Shown: positions 25,424 to 35,600 of the stretch, piece by piece
Layout: the number at the start of each line of letters is the position of its first letter
Numbering within the stretch: position 1 is the stretch's first letter
Assembly (NCBI RefSeq): GCF_017377775.1
Contig: NZ_JAFVLN010000005.1
Coordinates: 124,001-188,000 of the forward strand
From: Streptomyces sp. VRA16 Mangrove soil
GTDB lineage: Bacteria > Actinomycetota > Actinomycetes > Streptomycetales > Streptomycetaceae
Direction: 5' to 3'
DNA length: 64,000 nucleotides
Notes under the pieces: generated by a model
Told to the model about the DNA's origin: nothing
Databases searched by the model: none
Seen by the model: the letters and a program-made list of their open reading frames with translations, nothing else
Position numbers and translations under genes: made by a program

Positions 25424-25517
25424 CCGCACCCCAGAGGGCACCGGCGCAGCCGCCTGCCCCTCTGCGGCCCGCCCGCCGCGGCAGCCATGACGACGACTAC
25501 AAGGAGCGACAGTACGT

Positions 25518-26879
25518 ATGAACGAGCAAGTGGATGTGGTGGTCCTCGGTCTGGGGCCGGGCGGCGAGTACGTCGCAGGCACCCTGGCCGAGGCCGGTCT
25601 GGACGTCGTCGGCGTGGAGGCCGGCCTGGTCGGTGGCGAGTGCCCGTACTGGGCGTGTGTGCCCACCAAGATGATGGTCAGGGCTGGCAACCTCCTCGCC
25701 GAGGCCGGCCGGATACCGGAGTTGGCCGGCGAGGCGACCGTGAGCGCCGACTGGGGCAAGGTCTCCAGGCGTATCCGTGACGAGGCGACCGCCGGCTGGA
25801 CCGACCGCGCGGCCGTGGAGCGGCTGACGGCAAAGGGCTGCCGGCTCGTACGCGGCACGGGGCGCCTGGCCGGGCCACGTCGCGTGGCCGTGGGCGAGAG
25901 GGTCTACGAGGCCCGGCGGGGTGTCGTGCTGGCCTGCGGCACCCGTCCGGTCATACCGCCGGTGCCGGGGCTCGCGCAGACGCCGTACTGGACGAACCGG
26001 GAGGCCACGGCGGCCGAGGAACTTCCGGCGTCCATGATCGTGCTCGGCGGCGGCGCCGTCGGGGTGGAACTGGCTCAGGTCTTCGCCCGGTTCCGCTGCC
26101 ACGTCACGGTGATCGAGGGGCAGGAGCGGCTGCTGGCGCATGAGGAGCCGGAGGCCGGCGAGCTGGCGGCGCAGGCCCTGCGGGCGGACGGCGTTCGGGT
26201 GCTCACCGGTGTCCGGGCCCGCGAGGTGACCCATGACGGCACCGTGTTCGCCGTCCGGACCGACGACGACAGCGCGCCGCTTCTGGCCGAGCGGCTGCTC
26301 GTCGCGACCGGGCGCCGTGCCGACCTGGCCGCAGTGGGGGTGAACACCGTGGGGGTCGACGCCACGGCTCCGGCGGTTCCCACGGACGGACGGTTGCGTG
26401 TGGCGGACGGGCTGTGGGCCGTGGGCGACATCACGGGGCGGGGTGCGTTCACCCATGTGTCGATGTATCAGGCCGAGATCGCGGTCCGGGACATCCTGGG
26501 ACAGGACGGGCCTGACGCCGACTACCGGGCGCTGCCCCGGGTGACGTTCACCGATCCCGAGATCGGAGCCGTGGGTCTGACGGAGAGACAGGCGCGGGAC
26601 GCGGGACTGCGGGTACGCACCGGCCTGTTGCCGCTCTCCGCCTCCACGCGCGGCTGGATCCACGGCCCGGGCAATGAGGGCTTCATCAAGCTCGTCGAGG
26701 ACGCCGACCGCGGCGTGCTGGTGGGGGCCACGTCGGCGGGCCCGGCCGGTGGTGAGGTCTTGTACGGGCTGAACGTCGCCGTCCACGCCGAGGTGCCGGT
26801 GGAACGGCTGCGGGGAATGATCTACACCTATCCCACCTTCCACCGCACGGTCGGGGCGGCGCTGGGAGAACTCCACTGA
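25518..26879 (+). CDS. class I pyridine nucleotide-disulfide oxidoreductase (dihydrolipoyl dehydrogenase/mercuric reductase-like)
   Basis: A 453-residue FAD flavoprotein. VDVVVLGLGPGGEYVAGTLA is the FAD-binding GxGxxG. GGECPYWACVPTKMMV holds the redox-active CxxxxC disulfide. MIVLGGGAVGVELAQVFARF binds NAD(P)H, and LRVADGLWAVGDITGRGAFT is the second FAD motif. The C-terminal IYTYPTFHRTVGAALGEL lacks the HPTxSE motif with catalytic His-Glu of true dihydrolipoyl dehydrogenases, so it belongs to the broader 'NAD(P)/FAD-dependent oxidoreductase' group. AAGGAG precedes the ATG. It is 94 bp behind the FMN reductase and probably in the same transcript. Confidence 0.9.
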   Translation: MNEQVDVVVLGLGPGGEYVAGTLAEAGLDVVGVEAGLVGGECPYWACVPTKMMVRAGNLLAEAGRIPELAGEATVSADWGKVSRRIRDEATAGWTDRAAVERLTAKGCRLVRGTGRLAGPRRVAVGERVYEARRGVVLACGTRPVIPPVPGLAQTPYWTNREATAAEELPASMIVLGGGAVGVELAQVFARFRCHVTVIEGQERLLAHEEPEAGELAAQALRADGVRVLTGVRAREVTHDGTVFAVRTDDDSAPLLAERLLVATGRRADLAAVGVNTVGVDATAPAVPTDGRLRVADGLWAVGDITGRGAFTHVSMYQAEIAVRDILGQDGPDADYRALPRVTFTDPEIGAVGLTERQARDAGLRVRTGLLPLSASTRGWIHGPGNEGFIKLVEDADRGVLVGATSAGPAGGEVLYGLNVAVHAEVPVERLRGMIYTYPTFHRTVGAALGELH

Positions 26880-27002
26880 GCCGAACGGGCCGTCGCCGCG
26901 CGGGGCCACGGAGCTCGGCGCCCATGCTCTGCTCACCGTCTCGTTCCAGTACGCCATTTTGTCCGGGTCCGGCACGGAGGCGGTTGTCAACACCAGGCTC
27001 AA
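26880..27002 (-). pseudogene. AraC-type regulator, N-terminal fragment
   Basis: The minus frame from 27002 reads MSLVLTTASVPDPDKMAYWN, then ETVSRAWAPSSVAPRGDGPF. This is the opening of AraC regulators with an AraC-binding-like domain (…DR…YWxExVxRxFVPL…). Homology stops exactly where the FAD oxidoreductase gene ends, so the rest of the regulator was deleted. The interval 27003-27522 upstream of the next gene holds no gene; it includes a duplicated GTGGAGGGCGTGG near 27185-27210. Confidence 0.55.
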
Positions 27003-27522
27003 GTTGCTCTCCGCTCAAGGAACAGGGCACAGGGGGGTGCGGCGGCCCGTGGCCGGCAGGGCCGGCCTCCTCGTCGCTCGGGCCCTGAACTCACCGTGGC
27101 TGTCTGCCGTTTCAGCGGGGGGACGGAGCCCAGGCGGACGTCGGGAGGAACTGCCCCGTGCGAATGGCCGGTCCGGGGACACGGGTGGAGGGCGTGGGTG
27201 GAGGGCGTGGGGGCGCGGGACGGAGTTCGCAGACGGGACGCGGAGCGCAGCGGGCACACGGACCTCTTCGTCCCGGGCCGGGCCGCGCTCGAGGCCCGGC
27301 CGGAACGGGAGCTAGTATGCGACCTGCGGTTATCGAACATTCTTCGCGCATCCGCTCATATTCTTGACCTTTGCGGCGAACGTCCTTCCCGCCTGGAAAC
27401 GGCGGCGCTGCTGTCGGCCGACGGCCACGCCGTTGTCCCGGAACGGGGCGATCGCGGGCCGGTCGGCCGACGCCGTTGTGATGGGCGAGGGGCCGTGTGG
27501 GATCACGGTCCGGGCAGGGGGC

Positions 27523-29826
27523 ATGGTGTCGGAACAGGTGCCGTTCGGTTCTGTTCTTCGTGAGATGCGGCAGCGGAGCCGACTTTCGATCGAGAAGCTG
27601 GCCGAGGCGTCCGGGGTGAGTGTCCGGGCGATCGGCGACATGGAGCGGGGACGGAGCCGGGTTCCGCAGCGGCGTACCGTGGCGGCGCTGACAACCGCGC
27701 TGGGACTGACGGTCACGGAGCAGGAGGCGCTGCTCGCGGCCGCGAGAGCCGGCCGGGCCGTGCCGACGGACGCCATGACCGCACCGGCGCGCCGGCTCGA
27801 GGACTTCACGGGGCGCGGTTCGGAACTCGCCCGGTTGAAAGCGGCTGCCGAGCAGGCGCGTTCGGGGGCGGGTTCGTCGGTGACGGTCGTGTCGGGACCG
27901 CCGGGGTGCGGAAAGACCACGCTGGTGGGCAAGGCGGCGGCGGACCTGGCCGACGCGTTCCCCGACGGATGCTTCACGGTGGACCTCCACGGGGTGGACG
28001 CCCCCATGGATACGGCCGAGGCCCTGCTCAAGCTGCTGAAGGCCCTGGGGGTACCGGATCGCCAACTGGCGCAGGAGGACACGCAGGGCCGGGCGGGCCT
28101 GCTGCGGGCGCTCCTTGCCGAGCGTCGGTGTCTGGTGGTCCTGGACAACGCGCGGGACGAGGCGCAGGTGCGTGAGCTGCTGCCCGGCGTCTGCCGCACT
28201 CTCGTACTGATCACCAGTCGGCGCCCGCTGACGGGCCTTGAGGACGTCGACCGTCTGCCGCTGTCGGAGATGACGGAGGGTGAGGCGGTCGCACTGCTGC
28301 GGCGGATCATCGGCCCCGAGCGAGCGGACAGGGACGCCGAAGCCGTCACGCGGGTGGCGGAGCTGTGCGGATACCTTCCCCTGGCGCTGCGGGTCGCGGG
28401 CAACTGGCTGGCCACTCGGTCCGGATGGGACGTGGACGTACTGGTCCAGCGCCTGGCCGACGAAGAGCGCCGGCTGCGCAGGCTCGCCGACGGGGACGTG
28501 CGGGTGGAGGCGGCGTTCGAGCTGTCCTACCGGCAGTTGACCGACCAGGCGGCCCGGATGCTGCGGCTGCTCGGCCTGGTTCCCGTCGCGGACATGACCG
28601 CCGCCTACGGTGCCGCTCTGACCGACACCGACGTCTTCGACGCCGAGGACGTCATGGAGGAGCTGATCGAGGCCGGGCTGCTTCAGGCCGCCTTCACCGG
28701 CCGCTACCAACTCCACGACCTTCTGCGGCTCTTCGCGCGGGACCGCCTCTCCCGTGAAGAGACACCCGACGCACGGCAGGCAGCGGAGGACCGGCTGCGT
28801 ACCTGGCTGCTCGACACCGCCACCGTCGCCGGTCAACGGCTCTCGCCCGAACACGCCGTGCCACCGTCCCTGGCGCGGAACGGCAACGCCCTGGTCCGCC
28901 TGGACAGCCCCGAAGACGCCCGCGCGTGGCTGGACTCCGAGGCCACCGCCTGGCTCGCGGCACTGCGCGACGCGGCTGCCCTTGGTGACCACATCCGGAT
29001 CGTGGAGACCGTCCGGGCCATGACTCGGTTCGCCGACCTGTGCGCGTTCTGGGGCCACTGGACCGAGGTCTACCGCCTGTCCAGCGAGGCCGCGGCCGCA
29101 CTCGGCGACCCGGGTCCGCATGCCTTCCACCTCAACCAGCACTCCTGGGCACTGAGCTTCGAGGGGCGCTACCGCGAGGCCGTCGAACGGGCCGACGAGG
29201 CGTGGGAGTGCGCCCGTCGCGCCCAGGACCTCTCCCAGCAGGCCCGGGCGCTGTTCCATGCGTCATGGCCGCACGGACGACTCGGCGAGACCCAGGAGCG
29301 TTTCGACAAGCTCCGCGCCGCCGCGGACCTGTACGAAGCCGCCGGTGATCACGACGGCTGGGTCGCGGCCATGACGGGATACCGGTCATGTCTGCGGGAA
29401 CTCGGCCGGGCCGAGGAGTCCATGGCTCTGCATGAGCGCATCCTCGCCTTCCTGGACGCACCGGACTGCCGCATCAACGGGTACGTGATCAAGATCCACC
29501 GTGCCCGCGCGATCGGCGGACTCGGCCGCGACCACGCAGCTCTGGGGCAGTGGCAGGAGGCCGTCGACCACATACGCACGGGCCTGCTGCAGCTGCAGCA
29601 GATCGGCATCCCCGGCATGGAGGCCGAGACCTTGGTGGAACTGGGCAAGGCCCTGACCGAACGGAAGGACATCGAGGCGGCTCGCGACTGCTACCGCCAG
29701 GTCCTGGCCCTCGGTGACGCGGCGGGCAGCCACGAACTGAAGGCCGCGCAGGCCCTGCTGGGCTCGCTCCCCGCAGCTGATCCGGCTGCCCCACGGCCTG
29801 GGGTGGAGGCCGGGCGTACGGCATGA
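27523..29826 (+). CDS. XRE-NB-ARC-TPR regulator (AfsR/SARP-like without the activator domain)
   Basis: A 767-residue multidomain protein. Residues about 6-65 are an XRE-type HTH (VLREMRQRSRLSIEKLAEAS, VSVRAIGDMERGRSRVPQRR). The NB-ARC ATPase has Walker A GPPGCGKTT near residue 125 and Walker B CLVVLDNARD near 203. GYLPLALRVAGNW is the GLPLA motif, and YQLHDLLRLFARDRL the conserved HD motif. From about 500 onwards it is TPR-like helices. It belongs to the STAND class, in which nucleotide binding gates signalling. ATG 27523 is the likely start; GTG 27526 and ATG 27481 are alternatives. It ends 7 bp before an ECF sigma gene, suggesting co-expression. Confidence 0.88.
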   Translation: MVSEQVPFGSVLREMRQRSRLSIEKLAEASGVSVRAIGDMERGRSRVPQRRTVAALTTALGLTVTEQEALLAAARAGRAVPTDAMTAPARRLEDFTGRGSELARLKAAAEQARSGAGSSVTVVSGPPGCGKTTLVGKAAADLADAFPDGCFTVDLHGVDAPMDTAEALLKLLKALGVPDRQLAQEDTQGRAGLLRALLAERRCLVVLDNARDEAQVRELLPGVCRTLVLITSRRPLTGLEDVDRLPLSEMTEGEAVALLRRIIGPERADRDAEAVTRVAELCGYLPLALRVAGNWLATRSGWDVDVLVQRLADEERRLRRLADGDVRVEAAFELSYRQLTDQAARMLRLLGLVPVADMTAAYGAALTDTDVFDAEDVMEELIEAGLLQAAFTGRYQLHDLLRLFARDRLSREETPDARQAAEDRLRTWLLDTATVAGQRLSPEHAVPPSLARNGNALVRLDSPEDARAWLDSEATAWLAALRDAAALGDHIRIVETVRAMTRFADLCAFWGHWTEVYRLSSEAAAALGDPGPHAFHLNQHSWALSFEGRYREAVERADEAWECARRAQDLSQQARALFHASWPHGRLGETQERFDKLRAAADLYEAAGDHDGWVAAMTGYRSCLRELGRAEESMALHERILAFLDAPDCRINGYVIKIHRARAIGGLGRDHAALGQWQEAVDHIRTGLLQLQQIGIPGMEAETLVELGKALTERKDIEAARDCYRQVLALGDAAGSHELKAAQALLGSLPAADPAAPRPGVEAGRTA

Positions 29827-29833
29827 TGGGTCG

Positions 29834-30757
29834 GTGGACTTCGAGGAATTCGCGTCGTACCGGGGTGAGTTGCTCGCGTTCTGCTACCGGATGCTGGGCT
29901 CGTTCCACGAGGCCGAGGATGTGGTCCAGGAGACGCTGTTGCGTGCTTGGAAGGCCCGGGACCGGTACGACCCGGCGCGTGCGGCCGTGCGGACGTGGTT
30001 GTACCGGATCGCGACGAACGCGTGCCTGACCGCGCTGGAGGGCCGCGGGCGGCGTCCGCTGCCGTCCGGGCTGGGTGCACCGAGCGACGATCCCGCGGCC
30101 GCGCTGACACCGCTGCTGGATGTGCCGTGGCTGGAGCCGTTCCCCGATGCCCGGTCGGACGTCCAGGCTCGGGTCGATCTGGGCCTGGCGTGGGTGGCGG
30201 CGGTGCAGGTGCTGCCGGCGCGGCAGCGCGCCGTTCTGGTGCTTCGGGAGGTGCTGGGGTTCACCGCGGCCGAGGTCGCCGGGCAGCTGGCGATGTCGGT
30301 GGCGGCGGTCAACAGCGCGTTGCAGCGTGCGCGTGCCGCTGTCGCGGGGGTGGGCGGCCCTGACGCGGTGCGGGAGCCGGACGATCCCGAGGTGCGGGCC
30401 GTGGTGCGACGGTACGCGCGGGCGTTCGAGGCTGCCGACGTGCCCGCATTGGTGCGGCTGCTGACGGAGGACGCGGTCCTGGAGATGCCGCCGGTCCCGC
30501 TGTGGTTCCGGGGCAGCGCCGACTACGGCCGGTTCATGGAGCGCGTCTTCCGGATGCGCGGCACCGGCTGGGCCGTGCGGGAGGTCACGGCGAACGGGCA
30601 GCCCGCGCTGGCGGCGTACGCGCCACAGGCCGGCGGAGGGCACTGGCTGCACACCCTTCAGGTGCTGACCGTCACCGGCGGCCTGGTCGCGCACAACGTG
30701 GTCTTCGCCGATCCCGGCGTCTTCGACGCCTTCGACCTGCCGCGACAGTTGCCCTAG
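29834..30757 (+). CDS. ECF sigma factor with C-terminal SnoaL-like domain
   Basis: A 307-residue sigma-70 family protein of the SigJ/SigG-like (ECF41/56-type) class. Region 2 is LLAFCYRMLGSFHEAEDVVQ with ETLLRAW. Region 4 is QVLPARQRAVLVLREVLGFT and AAEVAGQLAMSVAAVNSALQ. The C-terminal 110 residues (VRRYARAFEAADVPALVRLL, LEMPPVPLWFRGSADYGRFM) are a SnoaL/NTF2-like domain that in this class regulates sigma activity in cis, so no anti-sigma gene is needed. GTG 29834 lies 7 bp after the stop of the STAND regulator. The following DHFR-like gene is a typical neighbour and likely target. Confidence 0.9.
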   Translation: MDFEEFASYRGELLAFCYRMLGSFHEAEDVVQETLLRAWKARDRYDPARAAVRTWLYRIATNACLTALEGRGRRPLPSGLGAPSDDPAAALTPLLDVPWLEPFPDARSDVQARVDLGLAWVAAVQVLPARQRAVLVLREVLGFTAAEVAGQLAMSVAAVNSALQRARAAVAGVGGPDAVREPDDPEVRAVVRRYARAFEAADVPALVRLLTEDAVLEMPPVPLWFRGSADYGRFMERVFRMRGTGWAVREVTANGQPALAAYAPQAGGGHWLHTLQVLTVTGGLVAHNVVFADPGVFDAFDLPRQLP

Positions 30758-30807
30758 GGGAATCCTCAAGAAAACTTCGCGCCCAGCGATGAGTCGGGCG
30801 GGGGCCG

Positions 30808-30821
30808 CCGGTATGTACCGG
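30808..30821. promoter_or_regulatory. palindrome upstream of the DHFR-like gene
   Basis: CCGGTATGTACCGG (6-bp arms, 2-base centre) lies between the sigma factor stop and the DHFR-like GTG, 33 bp before the start. It could be an operator or a small hairpin; no partner was identified. Confidence 0.3.
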
Positions 30822-30854
30822 TGAGCACTCGACCTGAACGAGAGGAACATCGCT

Positions 30855-31418
30855 GTGAGCATCATCGTGATCGGGTTCGTCACCCTGGACGGGATCGTGT
30901 CCGACCCCACCGGTTCGGAGGGAACCCCACGGGGCGGCTGGGCACTGCGGCACGGCCGTGAAGTCATCGACGGGGACAAGTTCCGGCTCGGCCGCACGCT
31001 GGACGAGGGCGTGCTGCTGTTCGGGCGCGAGACCTGGCAGATCTTCTCCCGCCTGTGGCCCGGACGTGAGGGGCAGTTCGCCGCGCGCATGAACGCCGCC
31101 CCGAAACTGGTCGCCTCGCGCACACTGAACGCCACGGACACCGCGGCGTGGGCGAACTCCGAGCTCCTGGACAGCGACGTCGTCGACACCGTCAAGCAGG
31201 AATCCCGCGATGTGATCGTCATCGGCAGCCTCAGCATCGTGCACCAGCTCATGGCCGAGGACCTGATCGACGAGTACCGGCTGCTGACCTTCCCCACCGT
31301 CCTGGGCACCGGCGACCGGCTCTTCCCCGACGGCGCGCTGCACGGGGAGCTGGAATGCCTGTCGGCAGAGCAAGCCGGACCCGTCGTTCTCAGCCGCTAT
31401 CGCAGGGCCACCGCATGA
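30855..31418 (+). CDS. dihydrofolate reductase family protein (RibD C-terminal domain)
   Basis: A 187-residue NADPH-dependent reductase-fold protein. IIVIGFVTLDGIVSDPTGSE is the substrate-loop start, VLLFGRETWQIFSRLWPG the conserved GRxT(W/Y) block, DVIVIGSLSIVHQLMAEDLI the cofactor-binding GS motif, and YRLLTFPTVLGTGDRLFPDG the end block. The family includes RibD-like pyrimidine reductases, but these stand-alone members have no assigned substrate. GTG 30855 follows GAGAGGA. It is adjacent to, and probably regulated by, the SigJ-type sigma factor, a very common pairing in Streptomyces. Confidence 0.9.
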   Translation: MSIIVIGFVTLDGIVSDPTGSEGTPRGGWALRHGREVIDGDKFRLGRTLDEGVLLFGRETWQIFSRLWPGREGQFAARMNAAPKLVASRTLNATDTAAWANSELLDSDVVDTVKQESRDVIVIGSLSIVHQLMAEDLIDEYRLLTFPTVLGTGDRLFPDGALHGELECLSAEQAGPVVLSRYRRATA

Positions 31419-31497
31419 CCGCGCAGGTCGTCCTGAGCAGCCGCGGCCAAGGGCCGGACGAGCAACCCGGGAACCCGACCGGCAGACCGCCGACCAC

Positions 31498-32025
31498 CTA
31501 ATGTCCGAGCCGGTCCACGTTCCACTCCCTCGGCAGGGCCTCGTCACAGAAGACGCAGACGAAGTCCTGTTCGCGCACGATGCTGAGCTGCCGGCAGGAG
31601 GGGCAGCGCCGGAACAGCACCTCGTGCGTGAAGCCGGGCCGGCGAGCGATCCCGGCCCGGTCCAATGCCTCGGCGACGGCGGGCCACGAGCCGGCGTCCG
31701 GGCAGTAGCCGGTCGAGTGATTACTCACCTCGTCGATCGCCCACTGCCCGGACTCCTTGCGGAAGCTGATCTCGCCGACGCCCAGGACCGCTTGTCCACC
31801 GGCACACACCACGTGCTCGCGGCGGCGCGGCGAGAGACGCAGGATCCCGGTGCGATCGACGACGAAGGTGAAGGGCTCGGCCAGCTCCTCCGCCGTGCGA
31901 GCCGAGATCCGCTCGTCGAAGTCCGCCGCCGAACGTATGCCCTGTCCCTCGCGGTCGGGCCGGACGAGTTCCCTCAACTCGGCCGGCCCGACGTAGCGGT
32001 AGCTCCACCCGCGGGGCATGGTCAT
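31498..32025 (-). CDS. hypothetical protein with C-terminal zinc ribbon
   Basis: A 175-residue protein. The C-terminus RRCPSCRQLSIVREQDFVCV with FCDEALP gives two CxxC pairs 18 residues apart, a zinc-ribbon arrangement. The N-terminal part (GWSYRYVGPAELRELVRPDR, EPFTFVVDRTGILRLSPRRR, AVLGVGEISFRKESGQWAID) is a soluble alpha/beta domain common in actinobacterial hypothetical proteins that report on incoming data such as toxin-immunity pairs. ATG 32025 was preferred to an in-frame start at 32061. Divergent from the following membrane protein by about 95 bp. Confidence 0.75.
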   Translation of the reverse strand: MTMPRGWSYRYVGPAELRELVRPDREGQGIRSAADFDERISARTAEELAEPFTFVVDRTGILRLSPRRREHVVCAGGQAVLGVGEISFRKESGQWAIDEVSNHSTGYCPDAGSWPAVAEALDRAGIARRPGFTHEVLFRRCPSCRQLSIVREQDFVCVFCDEALPREWNVDRLGH

Positions 32026-32120
32026 GCCCGTCAGCCTAGGCCCGCCCACGGTGAACAGCATCGGCTATATCCAGTGCCGCATCAGGCGTCGTTCGCCTCG
32101 TCGATGGCTACCCTGAGGAC

Positions 32121-32537
32121 GTGGCCGATGAGCAGGACAGTGGGAGCGACTCGATCCAACACCCCTCGTGGGAACGCCCGGTGGTGGCCACCATCGCGCT
32201 GGAACTGGCCGGCCTCGCTGTCTGCGGGCTGATCGCTCTGGCGGGGTGGCCGTTCGGGTGGCGGCCCGACACCGATCTCGTCGGCTTCGTGACGGTCCTG
32301 ATCGCCATCGGGCCTGCGGCCGAGTTGTACAGCGGGGCGCCCCCGCCGCGTCGGCTTGCCGTTGCCGCCGGCCTCGTTGCGCTGGCAACGGTGACACTGC
32401 TCGTGACCGCAGCAGTGAACTGGGCCTTCCCCACGCCGGCTGATCCGGGCGTCGGTATCCTCGCCGGCTACCTGGTTGCGCTGCCTGTCGGCGTGGCTGT
32501 GTTGGCTTGGTTCCTCACCAGGGCGAACGCCGCCTGA
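32121..32537 (+). CDS. small integral membrane protein
   Basis: A 138-residue protein with four predicted helices: PVVATIALELAGLAVCGLIA, LVGFVTVLIAIGPAAELY, RRLAVAAGLVALATVTLLVT and GILAGYLVALPVGVAVLAWF. The short N-terminus is acidic (ADEQDSGSDS). GTG 32121 has only GAGGA touching it, and a TACCCT 9 bases before that (32106-32111) may be a -10 element of a nearly leaderless message. No family recognised. Confidence 0.65.
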   Translation: MADEQDSGSDSIQHPSWERPVVATIALELAGLAVCGLIALAGWPFGWRPDTDLVGFVTVLIAIGPAAELYSGAPPPRRLAVAAGLVALATVTLLVTAAVNWAFPTPADPGVGILAGYLVALPVGVAVLAWFLTRANAA

Positions 32538-32637
32538 TACGGCACTGGTTCCGCGCCGAAGCCGCAGTGCGCCGCGGCCGGCAGTACCCGATGCCCCACA
32601 CCGACAGCCCGGACCGTGCCAGATAGGTTGTCGATCC

Positions 32638-35600
32638 ATGGACCGACGCGCATTCAAGCTCGTTGCCGACGTACTGCTCATGCTGGTCGGATCCCTCTTG
32701 GGCATCGCCACCAACTACGCCACCGGGCAGGCGGACCATGTCCCCTTGCCGCTGCGGCTGTTGAGGGACTGGTCGGTGCCCTTGATCGGTGTCGCACTGG
32801 TGCTGCTCGTCGCGGTCCAGACGGCGTCGCACTTCCTCGACCGGCCGGCTCCGATACGTCGCGCATGGGACCGGGAGCAACCTCCGTATCCGGGGCTCGA
32901 AGCCTTCACGGAGGACGATGCGGCCGTCTTCTTCGGGCGGGATCGTGACATCGTCGACCTGGTCAGGCGGTTGCACCCGGCGGTGCCGGGACGGGCCCAG
33001 CGGTTCGTGACGGTCGTCGGGCCCTCCGGCAGCGGAAAGTCGTCACTGGTGCGCGCAGGTCTGCTGCCGACGCTGGCCCGGCGTCGGGGCCGATGGACGG
33101 TGGCGGCGCCCTTCACACCGGGCGCGGATCCGGTCGGTTCCCTGCGCCGGTGTCGGCCCCAACCGGGTGGCGTGCGACCGGCCTTGATCGTGATCGATCA
33201 GTTGGAGGAACTGCTCACGAGGTGCGGCCGCGAGGAACGGGAGGAGTTCCTGACCGCCGTACGCGAGGCGTTGCACCGTGATCCACGGTTGTGGGTCGTG
33301 GCCACCTTGCGCTCGGACTTCCTCACCGGGTTCCTGGAGTCCGGCTTCGCCGATCTGGTGCGCGAGCCGACCCTCATCGGCTCGCTCGACCGGAACGCAC
33401 TGCACGAGGTCATCGAAAAACCCGCCGAGCAGGCGGGGTTGACCTTCGCGCCGGGTCTCGTGGCCCGCATGGTCGACGAATGCGGGGGCGGCGACGCGCT
33501 GCCGTTGCTCGCCTACACCCTTCAAGAGCTGTACCGGCGCGCCGGAGGATCGGGGGGGTCCGTGAGCGAGGAGGCTTACCGCGCGCTCGGCGGCGTCGCC
33601 GGGGCCCTGGCCGAGCAGGCCGACCGGATCAGGGCCGAACTCGGCGACCTGCCCGTGATGGAGACGCTCCTTCGATTCGTCACCGTGGACGGCGGTGAGG
33701 CCGCCCGCCGCCGGGTCCTGCGTGCCGACCTCAACGCACAGGAGCTCGAGATCGCCGACGCGTTCGTCGCAGGACGTCTGCTGACCAGCGACGAAGGCGT
33801 ACTGGACGTGGCCCACGAGGCGCTCTTCCGCCAGTGGGCGCCGCTGCGCCGGGCGGTCGCCGCACACACCGAAGAGCTGCGCCGGCGCACCGAGCTGGAG
33901 CGGTGGGGCCAGGACTGGGACCGTAGCGGACGCCAGGACGGTTACCTGCTGACCGGGGAGCGGCTGTCGCTCGCCCGGCGTTGGATGACGCGGTCCGCGC
34001 CGGCGCTCGGCACGACGCCCCTGCTCGAGGAGTTCGTGGACCGGTCGCTGCGGGCGGACCGGTCCACGCGAGAACGCGCCGCGGACGCGGTCGCCGTCCG
34101 CGTGCTCCAGCGCCTCGACAGGGAACCGGAAGCCGCGGTGCTCGCGGCTCTGGCGGCGGTCGAGGAATGCGCGGCCACCCCCGGTGCGGTGCAGGCCCTG
34201 CACACCGCCCAGAGCGCGGCGCGGCTGCGTGCGGTGTTGCGCGGCTTCGACGCCGGCGCCTCCGGCGTGGCCTGGTCACCGGACGGACTCCAGCTGGCCG
34301 TGTCCAGCGACGACGGCACGGTCCGGGTGTGGGAGCCCGGCCGGGACGCCGGGCCGGTGGTACTCGCGGGAGACGGCGCCTGGATGCAAGGAGTCGCGTG
34401 GTCCCCCGACGGACGCGCGCTCGCGGCCGCCTGCCGGGACCGCACGGTCCGCGTCTGGTCGACCGACACCTGGACCGAGTCGGCCGTCCTGCGCCACGCC
34501 CCGACGACCGGCGAGCGCGAGGAAGGAGTCGGCGGTGTGGCCTGGTCGCCCGACGGCCGTCATCTGGCGTCCGTCGGCAGCGACTCCACCGTGCGGATCT
34601 GGGACGCCGGGACCTACACCGCGTCCACGGTGTTGCGCGGGCACCGGCGCATGGTCTGGAGCGTGACCTGGTCCCCCGACGGGGCGCAGGTAGCCAGCGG
34701 CGGCGAGGACGGCAGTGTCCGGGTCTGGGACGTGCTCAGCGGCGCCGCCGTCACCGCCATCGCCGGCCGGGGCAGCATCGAGTCGGTCCGGTGGTCGCCC
34801 GACGGTCAGCAGCTCGCCTCGGCCGACGGGGACCGTAGCGTTCGCGTCTGGGACACCCGCACCTGGGAAGCAGTGCGGGTGCTGGATTCGGACGTCATCA
34901 ATTCCTTGGCCTGGTCCCCCGACGGCACGCGCCTGGCCGGTGGCGATGCGGACCGCTCAGCCTATGTGTGGAACCTCATCGGGGACCGAAGTGCCCCTGC
35001 CGGAGCGGAAGTCGAGATCCGGCTCACCGGGCACGCCGACACCCTTTACGGCATCGCCTGGTCCCCCGACGGAACGCAGGTGGCGACGGCGTCCCGCGAC
35101 CGTACGGCCGCCGTCTGGGACGTCTCCCGACCCGTCAGTGTTCTCGCCGACCACGACGATGCCGTCCTCCGCGTCGCCTGGTCTCCGGACGGCACCCGCA
35201 TAGCGGCCACGACTCAGGACGGCTCCGTGCGGATCCGGGACGTCACCACCGGCCGTACGGAGAGGAGTTGGCCCGCCGACGGGGCGACCGACATGGCCTG
35301 GTCCCCCGATGGCGAGCGCCTGGTGATCGCCCTGCGTGAAGGGGCCGCTCTGGTGCGTCGGACGGACGGCAGCTCCGAGCGCCTCGAACTGGACGGGCAC
35401 ATCGAGGAGTTGTCCCACGTCACGTGGTCGGACGACGGCACCCGCATAGCCACCGGTTCCCGCGACGGGACGGCCCGCATCTGGAACGCCGCCACCGGTG
35501 CGCCCCTCCACATCCTGCGCGGCCACCAGGACTGGGTCGCCGGTACGGCCTGGTCGCCGGACGGCCGCTACCTCGCCACGTCCAGCACCGACCGCACCGC

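Noticed and set aside
27112..29259. A 715-codon open frame antisense to the STAND regulator
   Set aside because: Composition is low-complexity Arg/Gly/Pro, there is no ribosome binding site, and the plus-strand protein has clear HTH, NB-ARC and TPR domains.
29489..31309. A 606-codon antisense frame over the sigma factor and DHFR-like genes
   Set aside because: A shadow of high-GC genes; the sense proteins match known families over their full length.
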